DNA from: a virus
DNA: 50,683 bases
Strand: one strand, 5' to 3'
Virus record (IMG/VR): IMGVR_UViG_3300032132_000010
Location: 1 to 50,683 of that record
Both the position numbers and the translations under genes were made by a program. This document shows positions 34,408 to 41,292 of the stretch, piece by piece. The stretch's first letter is position 1. Every line of letters starts with the position of its first letter. Below the pieces are notes generated by a model, which saw nothing but the letters and a program-made list of their open reading frames with translations, did not search any database and was not told where the DNA came from.

Positions 34408-34682
34408 CGACGCCGTTCACGAGTACCGACCTGACCGCGACGGGCCTGTTATTGCTGGCCGCACTGTGGGGGTTGAATATGTATCTGACGCATCGGAAGA
34501 ATGGCAACGGGAAGCCGTGCCCGTACCACCACGAGATCAAGGAAGTCCACCGGAAGCTGGACGCGATGGCGTACGCCCACTCCCAGGAAGGTGAACACCA
34601 CAAGTCGCTGGAGCGGTGCGAGCGGAGGATCGGCGCTCTCATGCGGGCCAGCAACGTCCCCGATCCCGATGGCAAGTTCTGA
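34398..34682 (+). CDS. Single-span membrane protein (holin or lysis candidate)
   Basis: A 94-residue protein. It has a polar N-terminus and one clear membrane span at about residues 14-31 (TGLLLLAALWGLNMYLT). A cytoplasm-like charged helix follows, with several His and two Cys. An AAGGGGAG tract lies upstream of the ATG at 34398; an in-frame upstream ATG at 34350 is less likely because it lies inside the previous gene. The layout (one span, charged tail) occurs in class III holins and spanins. Location in the late-gene tail supports a lysis role. Confidence 0.5.
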   Translation: MDVTTPFTSTDLTATGLLLLAALWGLNMYLTHRKNGNGKPCPYHHEIKEVHRKLDAMAYAHSQEGEHHKSLERCERRIGALMRASNVPDPDGKF

Positions 34683-34801
34683 TGACGAGCTCGCTGGCGG
34701 GGCGAAGGGTGCAGCCGCCAGCGAATGAGCCGCCGCGCCCGTGGCTGCCCGAGATCATCCTCGCGGTGGTGATCCTGCTCATCTTGTGGGCGGCCGGTTG
34801 A
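34682..34801 (+). CDS. Tiny membrane protein
   Basis: A 39-residue ORF. The Pro-rich start (VQPPANEPPRPWLP) is followed by one strong span (EIILAVVILLILWAAG) that ends the protein. It starts in the stop of the previous gene. It may be part of a lysis cassette with its neighbours, but nothing proves this. Confidence 0.45.
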   Translation: MTSSLAGRRVQPPANEPPRPWLPEIILAVVILLILWAAG

Positions 34802-34866
34802 AGGTGCGCCGGCCCGGTGCGATGCTCGGGCCATCGTTCGGCACACCCCCATAGGAGATCGAGGCC

Positions 34867-35325
34867 ATGCGTCACGCCCTGCTGCTCTGCCTGCTCGCCC
34901 TGTCCCTGTCCGCCTGCACAAGTTCCGGCGGCGGGATGTCCCCCGAGATGCGAAACACGCTGCTGATCGGGCTCGCGATCGACGACTACAACGAGACGGG
35001 AGATGCGACGGGGCTCACGGCCGCGCTGGGCGAGGTGCTGGACGTTCCGGGCGGTTCGATGCTCGCGGAGCTGACGCAGGTCTACGTGGACTACACGCTG
35101 AACGGTGACCAGGAAGGCGCGAGGGCTGCGGCGCTGGCGGTGCTCGGCTTCGATAGCGTCCTGGTTGCGGATGGCGTCGAGCCGGACCCGCTGATCCTCC
35201 AGGTCGCCAAGCGGTTCCTGCGCGACAGCCCTGAGCTTGACGCGGACTTGGTGGCGCGGCTGCTGACGGCGAGGATGGGCCTTGCGGCGCTGGAACCCGC
35301 CGCGCCGGCTACCGGGGCCGGTTAG
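34867..35325 (+). CDS. Phage lipoprotein
   Basis: A 152-residue protein with a classic type II signal peptide. A hydrophobic segment ends in the lipobox L-S-A-C at residues 14-17, so Cys17 would carry the lipid. Thr at +2 predicts outer-membrane sorting in a Gram-negative host. The mature part is soluble and mainly helical. GGAG lies before the ATG. Possible roles are o-spanin-like lysis help or superinfection exclusion; size and helical fold do not decide. It is the last gene before a strong terminator. Confidence 0.7.
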   Translation: MRHALLLCLLALSLSACTSSGGGMSPEMRNTLLIGLAIDDYNETGDATGLTAALGEVLDVPGGSMLAELTQVYVDYTLNGDQEGARAAALAVLGFDSVLVADGVEPDPLILQVAKRFLRDSPELDADLVARLLTARMGLAALEPAAPATGAG

Positions 35326-35332
35326 GGCCGCT

Positions 35333-35376
35333 GGCGGCCCCCTTGTGGGCAAGGCGGGGGGGCCGCCGGTTTGTTT
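35333..35376 (+). terminator. Rho-independent terminator after the late operon
   Basis: A perfect ten-base stem (GGCGGCCCCC at 35333-35342 with GGGGGCCGCC at 35358-35367) is extended by flanking pairs, with a 15-base loop and then TTTGTTT. It lies eight bases after the lipoprotein stop and should end late transcription. Confidence 0.85.
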
Positions 35377-35420
35377 CATCGTGCCCGCCGCGCGGGACCG
35401 CGCGGTGCTAGAGTGCTGGG

Positions 35421-35650
35421 CATGAGGACCGAGGAAAACGGTGGGCCTCATCTGGCCCACGATCCCCAAGCTGAAACGACGGCGACGTTCGCACGACGGT
35501 CGCCGCCGCCAGGTCCCTCGCGCGGTGTTGAGTGCCTCCTCGGTCCTCTCCCGCGCTTGGGGCCGTTTTCCTATTCGGCTCGCGCGCGAGAGTTTGGGCG
35601 GTCGCTAACGCACCGGCCGCCCCCTACCCTTCTTCCCTTTCTGTTCTCTC
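35421..35650 (+). ncRNA. Candidate structured phage RNA
   Basis: About 230 bases between two operons with no convincing protein gene. TAGAGT at 35409-35414 is a plausible -10 box, with transcription expected near 35421. GAGGACCGAGGA (35424-35435) pairs perfectly with TCCTCGGTCCTC (35537-35548). Inside are hairpins 35441-35447/35454-35460 and 35480-35486/35499-35505. A palindrome lies at 35579-35590, and a GC stem with a pyrimidine tail at 35596-35650 could end the transcript. A closed multi-branch fold with its own promoter and terminator suggests a small regulatory or structural RNA. It could instead be leader RNA of the next operon. Confidence 0.45.
35596..35650 (+). terminator. Possible terminator of the candidate RNA
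   Basis: GGGCGGTC (35596-35603) pairs with GGCCGCCC (35615-35622), with one G-T pair and an 11-base loop. A long C/T-rich tail follows. The tail is not a pure T run, so the strength is uncertain. Confidence 0.45.
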
Positions 35651-35678
35651 GCGCGTGAGCCACTACCAGGAGACAGCC

Positions 35679-35975
35679 ATGAGTCCGCTCTATGAGTACC
35701 TGCGTCTGCTCGTCATCGGCGTCGTCATCGGTTTCCCGGTCGGCATCGGCATCGGCAAGGCCATCGACGGCGAGGAGGGCAGCGTCGAGGCGCGACGGCT
35801 TGAAGAACTGATCGTCGAGGCGACCAAGCCGCCCGGCCACATGCTGCTGGTTCCGACTGACAGCTGGCACCCGCCGATGCTGTACGCGCCGCCGCTGCCG
35901 GCGTGGTCGGTTGGCACCGTCCAGTTCCACGGTGACGCCATCCGCAACGGGTTCCAAGCGGACGAGATGAAGTGA
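35679..35975 (+). CDS. Small membrane-anchored protein
   Basis: A 98-residue protein with one N-terminal span (about residues 10-27: LLVIGVVIGFPVGIGIG). A mostly soluble C-terminus contains a TDSWHPPMLYAPPLPAW segment. CCAGGAGAC lies before the ATG at 35679. It opens the recombination operon. The function is unknown. Confidence 0.6.
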   Translation: MSPLYEYLRLLVIGVVIGFPVGIGIGKAIDGEEGSVEARRLEELIVEATKPPGHMLLVPTDSWHPPMLYAPPLPAWSVGTVQFHGDAIRNGFQADEMK

Positions 35976-36073
35976 GCGCCCAGGACAGGACAACGTGGGC
36001 GATCAAGGGCTTCTGTGTCGGCGTCCTGGTGGGCGTCGGCGCGACACTCGCCGCGCTCTCGTTCATCCTGTGA
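35972..36073 (+). CDS. Tiny membrane protein
   Basis: A 33-residue ORF starting at a GTG in the previous stop and ending in the next GTG. A short charged start (SAQDRTTWAIK) is followed by one span (GFCVGVLVGVGATLAALSFIL). The translational coupling makes it credible despite its size. The function is unknown. Confidence 0.45.
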   Translation: MSAQDRTTWAIKGFCVGVLVGVGATLAALSFIL

Positions 36074-37005
36074 GCGACTTCCGCGACCGCATCGTCACGT
36101 TCGACAGCAAGGAGGAGTGGCTGGCGTTCAAGCGCACGACGATCAGCGCGACGGACGTGATCGCCATCGTGGGGCTGCCCTACTTCGGGCGCACGGCCAT
36201 GTCGGTATTCATGGACAAGGTGGACCCCGACTACGGGGACGAGAGCAGCGCGGCGATGAGCCGCGGCACGGCGATGGAGCCCTTCCTTGTCAGCGCCTAC
36301 GCAGAACGGACGGGCGTCGAGCTTCTGGACGTGCCGCGCTGGTGGTGCGTCACGCACCCAACGCTGCCGTGGCTGTCGTGCTCGCCCGATCAGGCGTGGG
36401 CCGACTACCGGCGCAACGTGGAGGCCAAGACGAGCCGGACCCGTCGCGGCTGGCAGGACCCACGCGAGGCACCGGACGGGGTGCCCGAGGCGTACATCGT
36501 CCAGTGCGCGATCCAGACCGCTTGCTGCGAGACAGAGGGCGCGGACCTTGTGGCTGCCGTGGGCTCGCTGGACGACTTCCGCATCTACGACGGGCTGCAC
36601 CGGAACGCGCGGCTCGAGAAGGCGCTGATCGCGCGCGCGACGGAGTTCTACGAGAACCATCTCAAGCCCGAGGTGTTCCCCGAGTGGGACGGGAGCGAGG
36701 GAGCCGACCGGCTGCTGCGCTCGCTGTTCCCGCACAACACGACGACGGACCAGCTGCGCGAGGTGGACGACGAGGAGCGCGCGGTGGTCGACTACTTCTA
36801 CCTGGACGCGCAGGCCCGCATGAGGGCAGAGCACAGCGAGTCCATATGGGCCCAGCGGGTGCAGTCGATCATCGGGGACAGCCCCGGCATCTGCGGTCCC
36901 GGCTTCAAGATCACATGGAAGATTCAGGGTTCTGGCCGGGTGTTCCGGCCGACCTTCTACGAGGACTTCACCCCCACGACCGAGGAGACGGACGAACATG
37001 AGTGA
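36070..37005 (+). CDS. YqaJ/lambda-type exonuclease
   Basis: A 311-residue nuclease of the YqaJ family. Its motifs, numbered from the GTG at 36070, are ISATDVIAIVG (25-35), RGTAMEP with E70, the SPDQ acid D107, E118-A-K120, and the helix EAYIVQCAIQ (Q145, Q149). These residues place the metal-binding D107, E118 and K120. Such enzymes resect double-stranded DNA 5' to 3' and hand the strand to an annealing protein, here encoded two genes on. The long N-terminal extension in the same frame is rejected because GTG at 36070 is coupled to the previous stop. Confidence 0.85.
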   Translation: MSDFRDRIVTFDSKEEWLAFKRTTISATDVIAIVGLPYFGRTAMSVFMDKVDPDYGDESSAAMSRGTAMEPFLVSAYAERTGVELLDVPRWWCVTHPTLPWLSCSPDQAWADYRRNVEAKTSRTRRGWQDPREAPDGVPEAYIVQCAIQTACCETEGADLVAAVGSLDDFRIYDGLHRNARLEKALIARATEFYENHLKPEVFPEWDGSEGADRLLRSLFPHNTTTDQLREVDDEERAVVDYFYLDAQARMRAEHSESIWAQRVQSIIGDSPGICGPGFKITWKIQGSGRVFRPTFYEDFTPTTEETDEHE

Positions 37006-37678
37006 GCTTGACGACGTGCACGATGCCATCGCCATTGACGAGGTGCAGGCCGACGCGACCGCGTTGGTCACAGAGGCACAGGCGATCGTGATCGAGACGG
37101 ACGACCAGGCGCAGGAGGCCGGCGAGTTCCTGCGGACGCGCGTGAAGGCCGTGCTGAAGGAGGTGGAGGCCACCTTCAAGCCGATGCAGCAGGCCGCCGA
37201 CAAGACCAAGCGCGAGATCATGGATCAGCGCCACAAGATCGAGCGGCCGCTGAAGGAAGCGGAGCGCGTTCTCAAGGCGTCCATCTCCGAGTACGTGATG
37301 GAGCAGCGCCGCATCGCGGAGGAGGAGCAGCGCAGGGCCGAGGCCGCGGAACGCGCGCGCGCCGAGGAGGAGCGGCTGCGCGAGGCCGAGCGGCTGGAGA
37401 AGGAGGGGCACGACGACGAGGCCGAGGCGGTGATCGAAACCCCCGCCGTGGCCGAAGCCCCCCCGCCCGTGAAAGCCCCGGTCAAGGTCAAGGGTGTCGG
37501 CGTCAAGGAGGTGTGGGCGTTCCGGTTCACGAACCCCAAGGAGGTGAAGCCGGACTACCTCGTCCCGCACGAGAAGCTGATCGCCGCCACGGTGAAGAAC
37601 CTCGGCAAGCCGGCCGAGAAGATGGTCGGCGGCATCGAGGTGTACCGGACCACGCAGACAAGCTCGCGCGCGCAGTAA
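36998..37678 (+). CDS. Recombination-module coiled-coil protein
   Basis: A 226-residue protein overlapping the exonuclease by eight bases. Residues 20-150 form a long charged helix, likely a coiled coil (DQAQEAGEFLRTRVKAVLKEVEATFKPMQ...), with an Ala/Glu/Arg-rich middle. The end (about 167-226) has the recurrent phage pattern VKEVWAFRFTNPKEVKPDYLVPHEKLIAATVKNLGKPAEKMVGGIEVYRT. Proteins with this end usually sit beside exonuclease or single-strand annealing genes, so it probably helps recombination. The biochemical role is unknown. Confidence 0.65.
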   Translation: MSELDDVHDAIAIDEVQADATALVTEAQAIVIETDDQAQEAGEFLRTRVKAVLKEVEATFKPMQQAADKTKREIMDQRHKIERPLKEAERVLKASISEYVMEQRRIAEEEQRRAEAAERARAEEERLREAERLEKEGHDDEAEAVIETPAVAEAPPPVKAPVKVKGVGVKEVWAFRFTNPKEVKPDYLVPHEKLIAATVKNLGKPAEKMVGGIEVYRTTQTSSRAQ

Positions 37679-37707
37679 CGGCGCACCCCCACGAAAGGAG
37701 GCCACCC

Positions 37708-38883
37708 GTGGCCCAGGACAAGAAGAAGCAGGACCCCGGCAACGTCGCGGTCGCCAACCCGTTCGGCATCTCGGCGCGCGCCGAGGAAGAAACGGCGATG
37801 GCGCACACCGACAGCCAGCGCGCGATCGCGGAGGTGCAGGCGGCGATGATCCTCGCGCGCAGCAACCGCCGCAACCAGAAGGACGCCATGGATCGGGTGC
37901 TGGACGCTTGCACTCGAGTCAGCCTTGCGGAGAAGGCCACCTACGACTACTCGCGTGGTGGCACGGCGATCACAGGCCCGTCGATCCGACTGGCCGAGGT
38001 GATGGCCGCCAACTGGGGCAATATGCAGTACGGCGTCCGCGAGGTGTCGCAGGCGCACGGCGAGAGCGTGGTGCAGGCGTATGCGTGGGACCTGGAGACG
38101 AACACCAAGAGCGAGCGCACGTTCACGGTGAAGCATCTGCGCTCGGCGCGTGGCGGCACCACGAAGCTGACGGACCCGCGCGACGTGTACGAGAACAACG
38201 CCAACCAAGGCGCGCGCCGGCTGCGCTCCTGTCTCCTGGCGGTCATGCCCGGGGACGTCGCGGAAGCGGCCGTGGCCCAGTGCGAGCTGACGCTGAAGTC
38301 GAAGGTGGACTGCTCGCCCGACGCCATCAAGCGGATGGTCGAGGCGTTCGGGAAGCACGGCGTCACCAAGGCGCAGATCGAGGCTCGTCTCCAGCGGCGC
38401 GTGGAGTCGATCACGCCCGCGCAGCTGGTTCAGCTGGGCAAGATCCACACCTCGCTGGGCGACTCCATGAGCGTGGTCGGGGACTGGTTCAAGGCGGCCG
38501 AGCCGGAGGGCTCGCGCACCGACAACCTCGCGGACCAGCTCGAGGACGAGGTGCCGCCCGCCCAGCCCTTCCCGGCCGAGGACGACGCCCCGCCGCCCGA
38601 GCCGCCGGAGGACGAGCCCCCGCCCGTGGCCGCCGAGGAGATCCCGCTCAGGGATCTCGCGCCCGAGCCGGAGCCCGAGCCGCCCACGGAGCTTCCCCCG
38701 GAGGAGGACGACGGCCTTCCCACGCCGGAGCAGGAGGAGGCGTTCACGATGGGGCGCGCGGCGGCCGACGCCGGCGACACCATCAAGCTGAACCCCTACA
38801 ACGACATGGGGCAGAAGACCGAATACCTCGCGTGGCGCGCGGGCTGGAAGGCGTTCCACCAGGAGGTGCTGGACGCGGAGTAA
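37708..38883 (+). CDS. Conserved phage recombination protein, probable single-strand annealing protein
   Basis: A 391-residue protein with AAAGGAGG (37694-37701) before its GTG, an unusually good ribosome-binding site. Residues 40-195 carry a pattern I know from phage proteins next to YqaJ nucleases: SLAEKATYDYSRGGTAITGPSIRLAEVMAANWGNMQYG, AYAWDLETNTKSERTF, then LTDPRDVYENNANQGARRLRSCLLAVMPGDV. A basic helical region follows. From about residue 270 there is a long Pro/Glu/Asp-rich tail, then a short C-terminal helix. The gene context suggests strand annealing; the sequence does not prove it. Confidence 0.65.
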   Translation: MAQDKKKQDPGNVAVANPFGISARAEEETAMAHTDSQRAIAEVQAAMILARSNRRNQKDAMDRVLDACTRVSLAEKATYDYSRGGTAITGPSIRLAEVMAANWGNMQYGVREVSQAHGESVVQAYAWDLETNTKSERTFTVKHLRSARGGTTKLTDPRDVYENNANQGARRLRSCLLAVMPGDVAEAAVAQCELTLKSKVDCSPDAIKRMVEAFGKHGVTKAQIEARLQRRVESITPAQLVQLGKIHTSLGDSMSVVGDWFKAAEPEGSRTDNLADQLEDEVPPAQPFPAEDDAPPPEPPEDEPPPVAAEEIPLRDLAPEPEPEPPTELPPEEDDGLPTPEQEEAFTMGRAAADAGDTIKLNPYNDMGQKTEYLAWRAGWKAFHQEVLDAE

Positions 38884-38889
38884 GGGCCA

Positions 38890-38925
38890 CCGGGCCGGAG
38901 GGGTGATGGCGGCCCTCCGGCCCGG
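38890..38925 (+). promoter_or_regulatory. Strong intergenic hairpin before the replication gene
   Basis: A perfect 13-base stem (CCGGGCCGGAGGG at 38890-38902 with its complement at 38913-38925) has a ten-base loop. It lies just after one gene and 20 bases before the start of the next. There is no T run, so it is more likely an RNA stability or attenuation element than a simple terminator. A related sequence occurs in the hairpin at 39378-39421. Confidence 0.6.
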
Positions 38926-38945
38926 GCGGATCGAGGAGAGCGGCA

Positions 38946-39731
38946 ATGGCTGGCGACTGGATCAAGCTGCGGTGTGATCTGAAGGACGATCCCGCGGTCA
39001 TCAAGATGGCGGGGGACCTGGCGGTCCCTGTCGAGCACGTCTGCGGGTGCCTCGGGGTGCTGTGGTCGTGGTTCAACGAGCAGACCGTGGACGGTCACGC
39101 TCCGAGCGGGACAGGTTCGTGGCTGGACGGGTTTGTGCACCTCCCGGGGTTCACCAAGGCGATGGTGGAGGCGGGTTGGCTGGAGGCCGACAACGGCGGA
39201 CTGACCGTGCCCAAGTGGGGCGAGCACAACAGCGACAGTGCCAAGAAACGGGCGCTAGACACCCGTAGACGGGCACGTAGCCGCGCCAAGCCCCGTCCGG
39301 CCCGTGTCCGCAAAGTGTCCGGCAAGCAAGCGGACGAAAACGGGACACCCAACGACAGAGGTAGAGAGAGAGAGAGAGGGGAAACCGGCGGGCCCTCCGG
39401 GCCCAGCCCGCCGGTTTCCTCCCCGCGCGTGACGGCTGATCCAGCCTTGGGGATCCCTGAGACGTCGGCCACGCCGCCGCCGAGCTCGCCGGGGGCTCGC
39501 GGCGACGTGGCCTCGCCGTGCCCGTCCTGCGGCGACACAGAGGGGCAGGCGACGGTGGAGATGCGCGTACTCGAGACGTGCGAGAAGCATCAGACGAAGC
39601 TGAAGGTCGAGAACGCGACCCAGTGCGCGGACTGCGGGAACACGTACCACCTCCGCGAGTGGGAGCGGCGCGCCGGCTGCTCCCAGTGCGCGATGGCGAG
39701 CGCGATCGAGAAAGGAACCGACGATGACTGA
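38946..39731 (+). CDS. Replication-initiator-like protein with C-terminal zinc domain
   Basis: A 261-residue protein. Residues 1-100 (DWIKLRCDLKDDPAVIKMAGDL ... VCGCLGVLWSWFNEQT ... GFTKAMVEAGWLE ... LTVPKWGEHN) match the winged-helix N-terminal domain of phage replication initiators. A basic linker (RRRARSRAKPRPAR) and a GA-repeat-encoded RGRERERG stretch follow. The C-terminal part has Cys pairs at 192/195, 227/230 and 245/248, suggesting zinc. It probably binds the phage origin and helps load host replication proteins. ATG at 38946 follows GAGGAG. The linker region contains a strong hairpin in the DNA. Confidence 0.65.
   Translation: MAGDWIKLRCDLKDDPAVIKMAGDLAVPVEHVCGCLGVLWSWFNEQTVDGHAPSGTGSWLDGFVHLPGFTKAMVEAGWLEADNGGLTVPKWGEHNSDSAKKRALDTRRRARSRAKPRPARVRKVSGKQADENGTPNDRGRERERGETGGPSGPSPPVSSPRVTADPALGIPETSATPPPSSPGARGDVASPCPSCGDTEGQATVEMRVLETCEKHQTKLKVENATQCADCGNTYHLREWERRAGCSQCAMASAIEKGTDDD
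39378..39421 (+). repeat. GA-repeat and long hairpin inside the replication gene
   Basis: Just after an eight-unit GA run (39362-39377), GGGGAAACCGGCGGGC (39378-39393) pairs with 39406-39421, a 16-base stem with one G-T pair. The loop contains a GGCCCTCCGG-like core also found at 38890-38925. The hairpin lies in frame in the gene's linker, so it is tolerated by the protein. It may be a site of structure, slippage or a vestigial terminator. Confidence 0.8.
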
Positions 39732-40083
39732 CACCCCGACCCCCGACGTGTGCGTGGGCGACGACGTGAAACTGCTCGACCGATTGGATGAGGCTAGGCG
39801 GATGAACACCCGCCTGCGCGCCGAGGTCGAGTCGTACAAGGCGCAGGTGGGATCGCTGAAGTCCGAGCGCGACGAACTGAACCGTCTGCTGGGTACGGAG
39901 GTGGACCGGCACATCGAGACCCGCGCGGAGATCGTGCGGCTGCTCGACCTGCTGCGGGAGGTGTGCGACGGGCAGGAGATCCAGTTTGAGGGCGTGCCGC
40001 ACTACCTCATGAGCATCGAGGCCGGTGACGCCATCGCCGCCGAGATCAAGTCCGCCGACGCCGCGAGCGGGGGAGGTGGGTGA
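39724..40083 (+). CDS. Small coiled-coil protein
   Basis: A 119-residue protein starting in the previous stop. Residues 15-80 are a long charged helix (KLLDRLDEARRMNTRLRAEVESYKAQVGSLKSERDELNRLL) likely to be a coiled coil. Its 3' end carries the first copy of the CGGGGGAGGTGGGTG repeat. The function is unknown. Confidence 0.55.
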   Translation: MTDTPTPDVCVGDDVKLLDRLDEARRMNTRLRAEVESYKAQVGSLKSERDELNRLLGTEVDRHIETRAEIVRLLDLLREVCDGQEIQFEGVPHYLMSIEAGDAIAAEIKSADAASGGGG

Positions 40084-40199
40084 TGGACCCGTGGCGGCGC
40101 GTTGACCCGGAGGACTTCATCACGTGGTGGCTCATCGGGATGTTTCTGCTCGTTCCCGTTGCGATCCTCGCCTTCACTTACAGGATGGTGAGAGGATGA
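40083..40199 (+). CDS. Tiny membrane protein
   Basis: A 38-residue ORF. A charged start (MDPWRRVDPEDF) is followed by one span (ITWWLIGMFLLVPVAILAFTY). Strong GGGGGAGG lies upstream. It ends in the ATG of the next gene. The function is unknown. Confidence 0.5.
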   Translation: MDPWRRVDPEDFITWWLIGMFLLVPVAILAFTYRMVRG

Positions 40200-40411
40200 C
40201 TGACCCGATGATGAGCAAGATCCATTGTCCAACGTGCGGCAAGAGGGTGTCCGTGATCGGCCTCGACCAACATCATCAGGCGGAACACGGGTGCAAGTGC
40301 GTGAGCATCCACGCCGCCTGCCCGGAGTGCGGTTCCTACTTCCTGCCGGAAGGTGTGTACCACCACTACAACCGCGTCCACGCAAAGGCCGCCACCGGGG
40401 GAGGTGGGTGA
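40196..40411 (+). CDS. Small zinc-finger protein
   Basis: A 71-residue protein of two metal-binding units: CPTC with a later HHQAEHGC, and CPEC with HHYNRVH, a C2H2-like arrangement. The first eight codons are identical in DNA to those of the gene at 40665 (repeat B). A nucleic-acid-binding role is likely; it is not proven. Confidence 0.55.
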   Translation: MTDPMMSKIHCPTCGKRVSVIGLDQHHQAEHGCKCVSIHAACPECGSYFLPEGVYHHYNRVHAKAATGGGG

Positions 40412-40668
40412 TGGTCTGGCCACCGTGGATGTGTCGCGTGTTCGGGCACACACTGTCCTACCGGCACATCAACCCCGACTCCACGATGATCGCGTGTCTG
40501 CGGTGTGGTGCCGAGCGCGACGGTGGCGACTTCTGCCCGTCGTTTGTTCCGTGGTCCGCGTGGGACATCGAGGATCCTGCCATTGATGAATGCGACGTGT
40601 GTGGTTGCCCGCGAAAGGCGCACCCCGTTCGCACGCCACGAGACGCCGAGGAGAACTGCCCCCAATGA
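40411..40668 (+). CDS. Small zinc-ribbon protein
   Basis: An 85-residue protein starting in the previous stop behind the second copy of repeat A. It has three Cys clusters: CLRCG, then CPS, then CDVCGC. It is rich in Trp and Pro at the start (MVWPPWMCRVFGH). Such phage zinc ribbons often precede replication accessory genes. The function is unknown. Confidence 0.55.
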   Translation: MVWPPWMCRVFGHTLSYRHINPDSTMIACLRCGAERDGGDFCPSFVPWSAWDIEDPAIDECDVCGCPRKAHPVRTPRDAEENCPQ

Positions 40669-40961
40669 CTGACCCGATGATGAGCAAGGAGCAGGCGGGC
40701 GAGGCGCTGGCGCGGGCGGATAGCTACGGAGACATGGGGTGGCAGGACGCCGCCGCCGAGGCTCACAACGATATGGTGGTAGAGGTCGCCCTCGACACCG
40801 ACCTCCCGCTGGCGGTCGCGTCGTACACGCGGGCGATGGCGTTGCTGGAGCGGGCGGAAAACGAACTCAAGTGCGACTGCCGCAAGTACCCGCACCACTG
40901 CCTGCTCTCCGAGATCGCGCCCGTTACGATGGCCTACCACGGCGACGGCGAATCGACATGA
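40665..40961 (+). CDS. Small helical hypothetical protein
   Basis: A 98-residue protein whose start repeats that of the gene at 40196. The middle is helical (EQAGEALARADSYGDMGWQDAAAEAHNDM ... YTRAMALLERAENELK). A CDCRKYPHHCLL segment at about residue 75 could bind metal. It may resemble a tetratricopeptide-like pair of helices, but this is uncertain. Confidence 0.5.
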   Translation: MTDPMMSKEQAGEALARADSYGDMGWQDAAAEAHNDMVVEVALDTDLPLAVASYTRAMALLERAENELKCDCRKYPHHCLLSEIAPVTMAYHGDGEST

Positions 40962-41152
40962 ACGGCGAACTCCAAACCGTCCAAGTCGATGAGCAGGCGG
41001 GCCGCCTCGGCCATCGCGCCAACTGGACCGTCCGCGTCGGGCCGGTAGTGGGCGGCTCGCCCTACTTCACCTTCTACGGCAAGCGCGACATGCTGATCGA
41101 CCTGATCGCACGGCTGTTGCTTGACCAGAACGGCTGCGACGAACCGACATGA
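40958..41152 (+). CDS. Small hypothetical protein
   Basis: A 64-residue protein with an alpha/beta look (WTVRVGPVVGGSPYFTFYGKRDMLIDLIARLLL). It starts in the previous stop. The next gene begins with the same ATGAACGGC codons, another small start-site likeness in this cluster. No family is recognised. Confidence 0.5.
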   Translation: MNGELQTVQVDEQAGRLGHRANWTVRVGPVVGGSPYFTFYGKRDMLIDLIARLLLDQNGCDEPT

Positions 41153-41292
41153 ACGGCTGGGAGTACGTCCTTCCGGCGGCGGCGATCTACGGGCTGCTCC
41201 TCCTCCGGCGATGGTGGCTGGGCCGCTACCGGCGCGCAGCTGACCGGCTGCGCGACAGCCCTCCCGGCATCTGGCCCTACGGAGGTCCCTGA
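41149..41292 (+). CDS. Tiny membrane protein
   Basis: A 47-residue ORF with one short span near the N-terminus (YVLPAAAIYGLLLL) followed by a basic Arg/Trp-rich tail. It starts and ends in overlaps with its neighbours. The function is unknown. Confidence 0.45.
   Translation: MNGWEYVLPAAAIYGLLLLRRWWLGRYRRAADRLRDSPPGIWPYGGP

Larger units (their letters stand above)
40068..40414 (+). repeat. Repeat A: 19-base identical gene junction, two copies
   Basis: CGGGGGAGGTGGGTGATGG occurs at 40068-40086 and at 40396-40414. Both times it forms the end of one gene, the ribosome-binding site and the ATGG start of the next. Exact duplication of a whole gene junction suggests block copying. Confidence 0.85.
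40196..40688 (+). repeat. Repeat B: 24-base identical gene start, two copies
   Basis: The first 24 bases of the genes at 40196 and 40665 (ATGACTGACCCG, then ATGATGAGCAAG) are identical. They alternate with the two copies of repeat A, giving an A-B-A-B order over 620 bases. Confidence 0.85.

Noticed and set aside
35422-35658. A 78-codon + strand ORF over the candidate RNA
   Set aside because: No ribosome-binding site, unusual codon use and a Pro/Arg-rich product. The paired arms and terminator-like end explain the region better.
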